From Rhodospirillaceae bacterium (lineage in GTDB: Bacteria; Pseudomonadota; Alphaproteobacteria; Dongiales; Dongiaceae): 5,796 nt of DNA. The notes under the pieces were generated by a model that ran no database searches, had not been told where the DNA came from, and worked only from the letters and a program-made list of their open reading frames with translations. Shown piece by piece: positions 5,544 through 5,796 of the stretch. The position numbers and the translations under genes are program-made. The first letter of the stretch is position 1, and each line of letters opens with the position of its first letter. The DNA lies in NCBI GenBank assembly GCA_016794075.1, contig JAEUKU010000187.1:1-5796 (forward strand), in the 5' to 3' direction.

Positions 5544-5796
5544 TTATCCGCGTTCCGCGAGATAGTCCGGCGTCGAACACAGTTTGGCGTATGCGAAGCC
5601 CAGCGCCGACATGTACGCCGCGTGCGCATCCGCCGCGGCGACGACGCGGCCGCCGAATTCCAGGTCGCGCGTGGCGCAGGCGTCGTGGACCACGGTGCAT
5701 TCATAGCCGAAATCCCCAGCCGCGCGCACCGCTGCATCGACGCACATATGGCTCATGGCGCCGCAGAAGACAGCCGCGGTGATGCCGTTGCGGTCG
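5544..5796 (-). CDS. Isochorismatase-family cysteine hydrolase, partial (N-terminus beyond right edge)
   Basis: Eighty-three codons plus a TAA stop (5544-5546) are open to the right edge; the N-terminal half of the enzyme is missing. The visible part reads through GITAAVFCGAMSHMCVDAAV, then a DFGYECTVVHDACATRDLEF segment, and later an ADAHAAYMSALGFAYAKL helix. This is the C-terminal half of the isochorismatase/cysteine hydrolase fold; the cysteine in SHMCVD is the expected nucleophile, and the helix after it plus the HDACATRDLEF strand are typical. Members hydrolyse isochorismate, nicotinamide or other amides; the SHMCVD and CATRDLEF variants are common in poorly characterised cysteine hydrolases, so the substrate is open. 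The internal ATG at 5756 is not the start, because homology continues upstream of it to the edge. Confidence 0.88.
   Translation of the reverse strand, partial: DRNGITAAVFCGAMSHMCVDAAVRAAGDFGYECTVVHDACATRDLEFGGRVVAAADAHAAYMSALGFAYAKLCSTPDYLAERG

Noticed and set aside
5404..5700. A 99-residue N-terminal extension of the alpha/beta hydrolase
   Set aside because: The extension is Arg-rich and without family similarity, overlaps the cysteine hydrolase in another frame, and the ATG at 5403 has a strong ribosome site and the family-typical N-terminus.
1..5796. A defence, secretion or biosynthetic gene cluster spanning the window
   Set aside because: The genes belong to unrelated functions, switch strand repeatedly and show no shared operon beyond tspO-GNAT; no nuclease, toxin, reverse transcriptase or integrase was seen.

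Overview
The window is GC-rich (visibly around two thirds G+C, with strong G/C preference at third codon positions). Its gene content (Tad-pilus-type accessory proteins, TspO, a PPGLA-repeat periplasmic protein, a cofactor-free haloperoxidase-like hydrolase) fits a free-living or environmental Alphaproteobacterium, possibly of the Rhodospirillales type. The lineage is an inference from composition and gene families, not a direct reading. No RNA gene, insertion sequence, CRISPR array or origin was seen.

Left part (1-936): two envelope genes diverge from a 123-bp control region. On the minus strand is the N-terminal part of a TPR lipoprotein of TadD type, cut by the window edge. On the plus strand is a secreted protein with the pilus/secretin N-terminal domain found in CpaC/RcpA. 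Together they suggest the edge of a Tad/Flp pilus locus. A near-match to the CtrA box lies between them.

Middle (1043-4561): a small secreted protein with three PPGLA repeats (RcnB/CigR-like) converges, with only 3 bp between stop codons, on a complete acyl-CoA synthetase of the AMP-forming family. That gene in turn diverges from tspO, a five-helix tryptophan-rich membrane protein. A GNAT acetyltransferase follows tspO by 46 bp and may be co-transcribed. Its ribosome binding site lies in the 3' arm of a GC-rich hairpin.

Right part (4579-5796): a cofactor-free chloroperoxidase/arylesterase-like alpha/beta hydrolase converges on the GNAT gene. Upstream of it, on the same strand, is the C-terminal end of an isochorismatase-family cysteine hydrolase, cut by the right edge. 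The 140-bp gap between these two holds a near-perfect palindrome with 14-bp arms.

Overall this is mostly ordinary chromosomal metabolism and envelope housekeeping. I do not see a convincing undescribed multi-gene system. The points most worth a second look are the palindrome at 5462-5495, the hairpin over the GNAT ribosome binding site, the competing hairpins before the PPGLA gene, the CtrA-like site, and a DUF1127-like peptide signature on the plus strand near 5450-5555.
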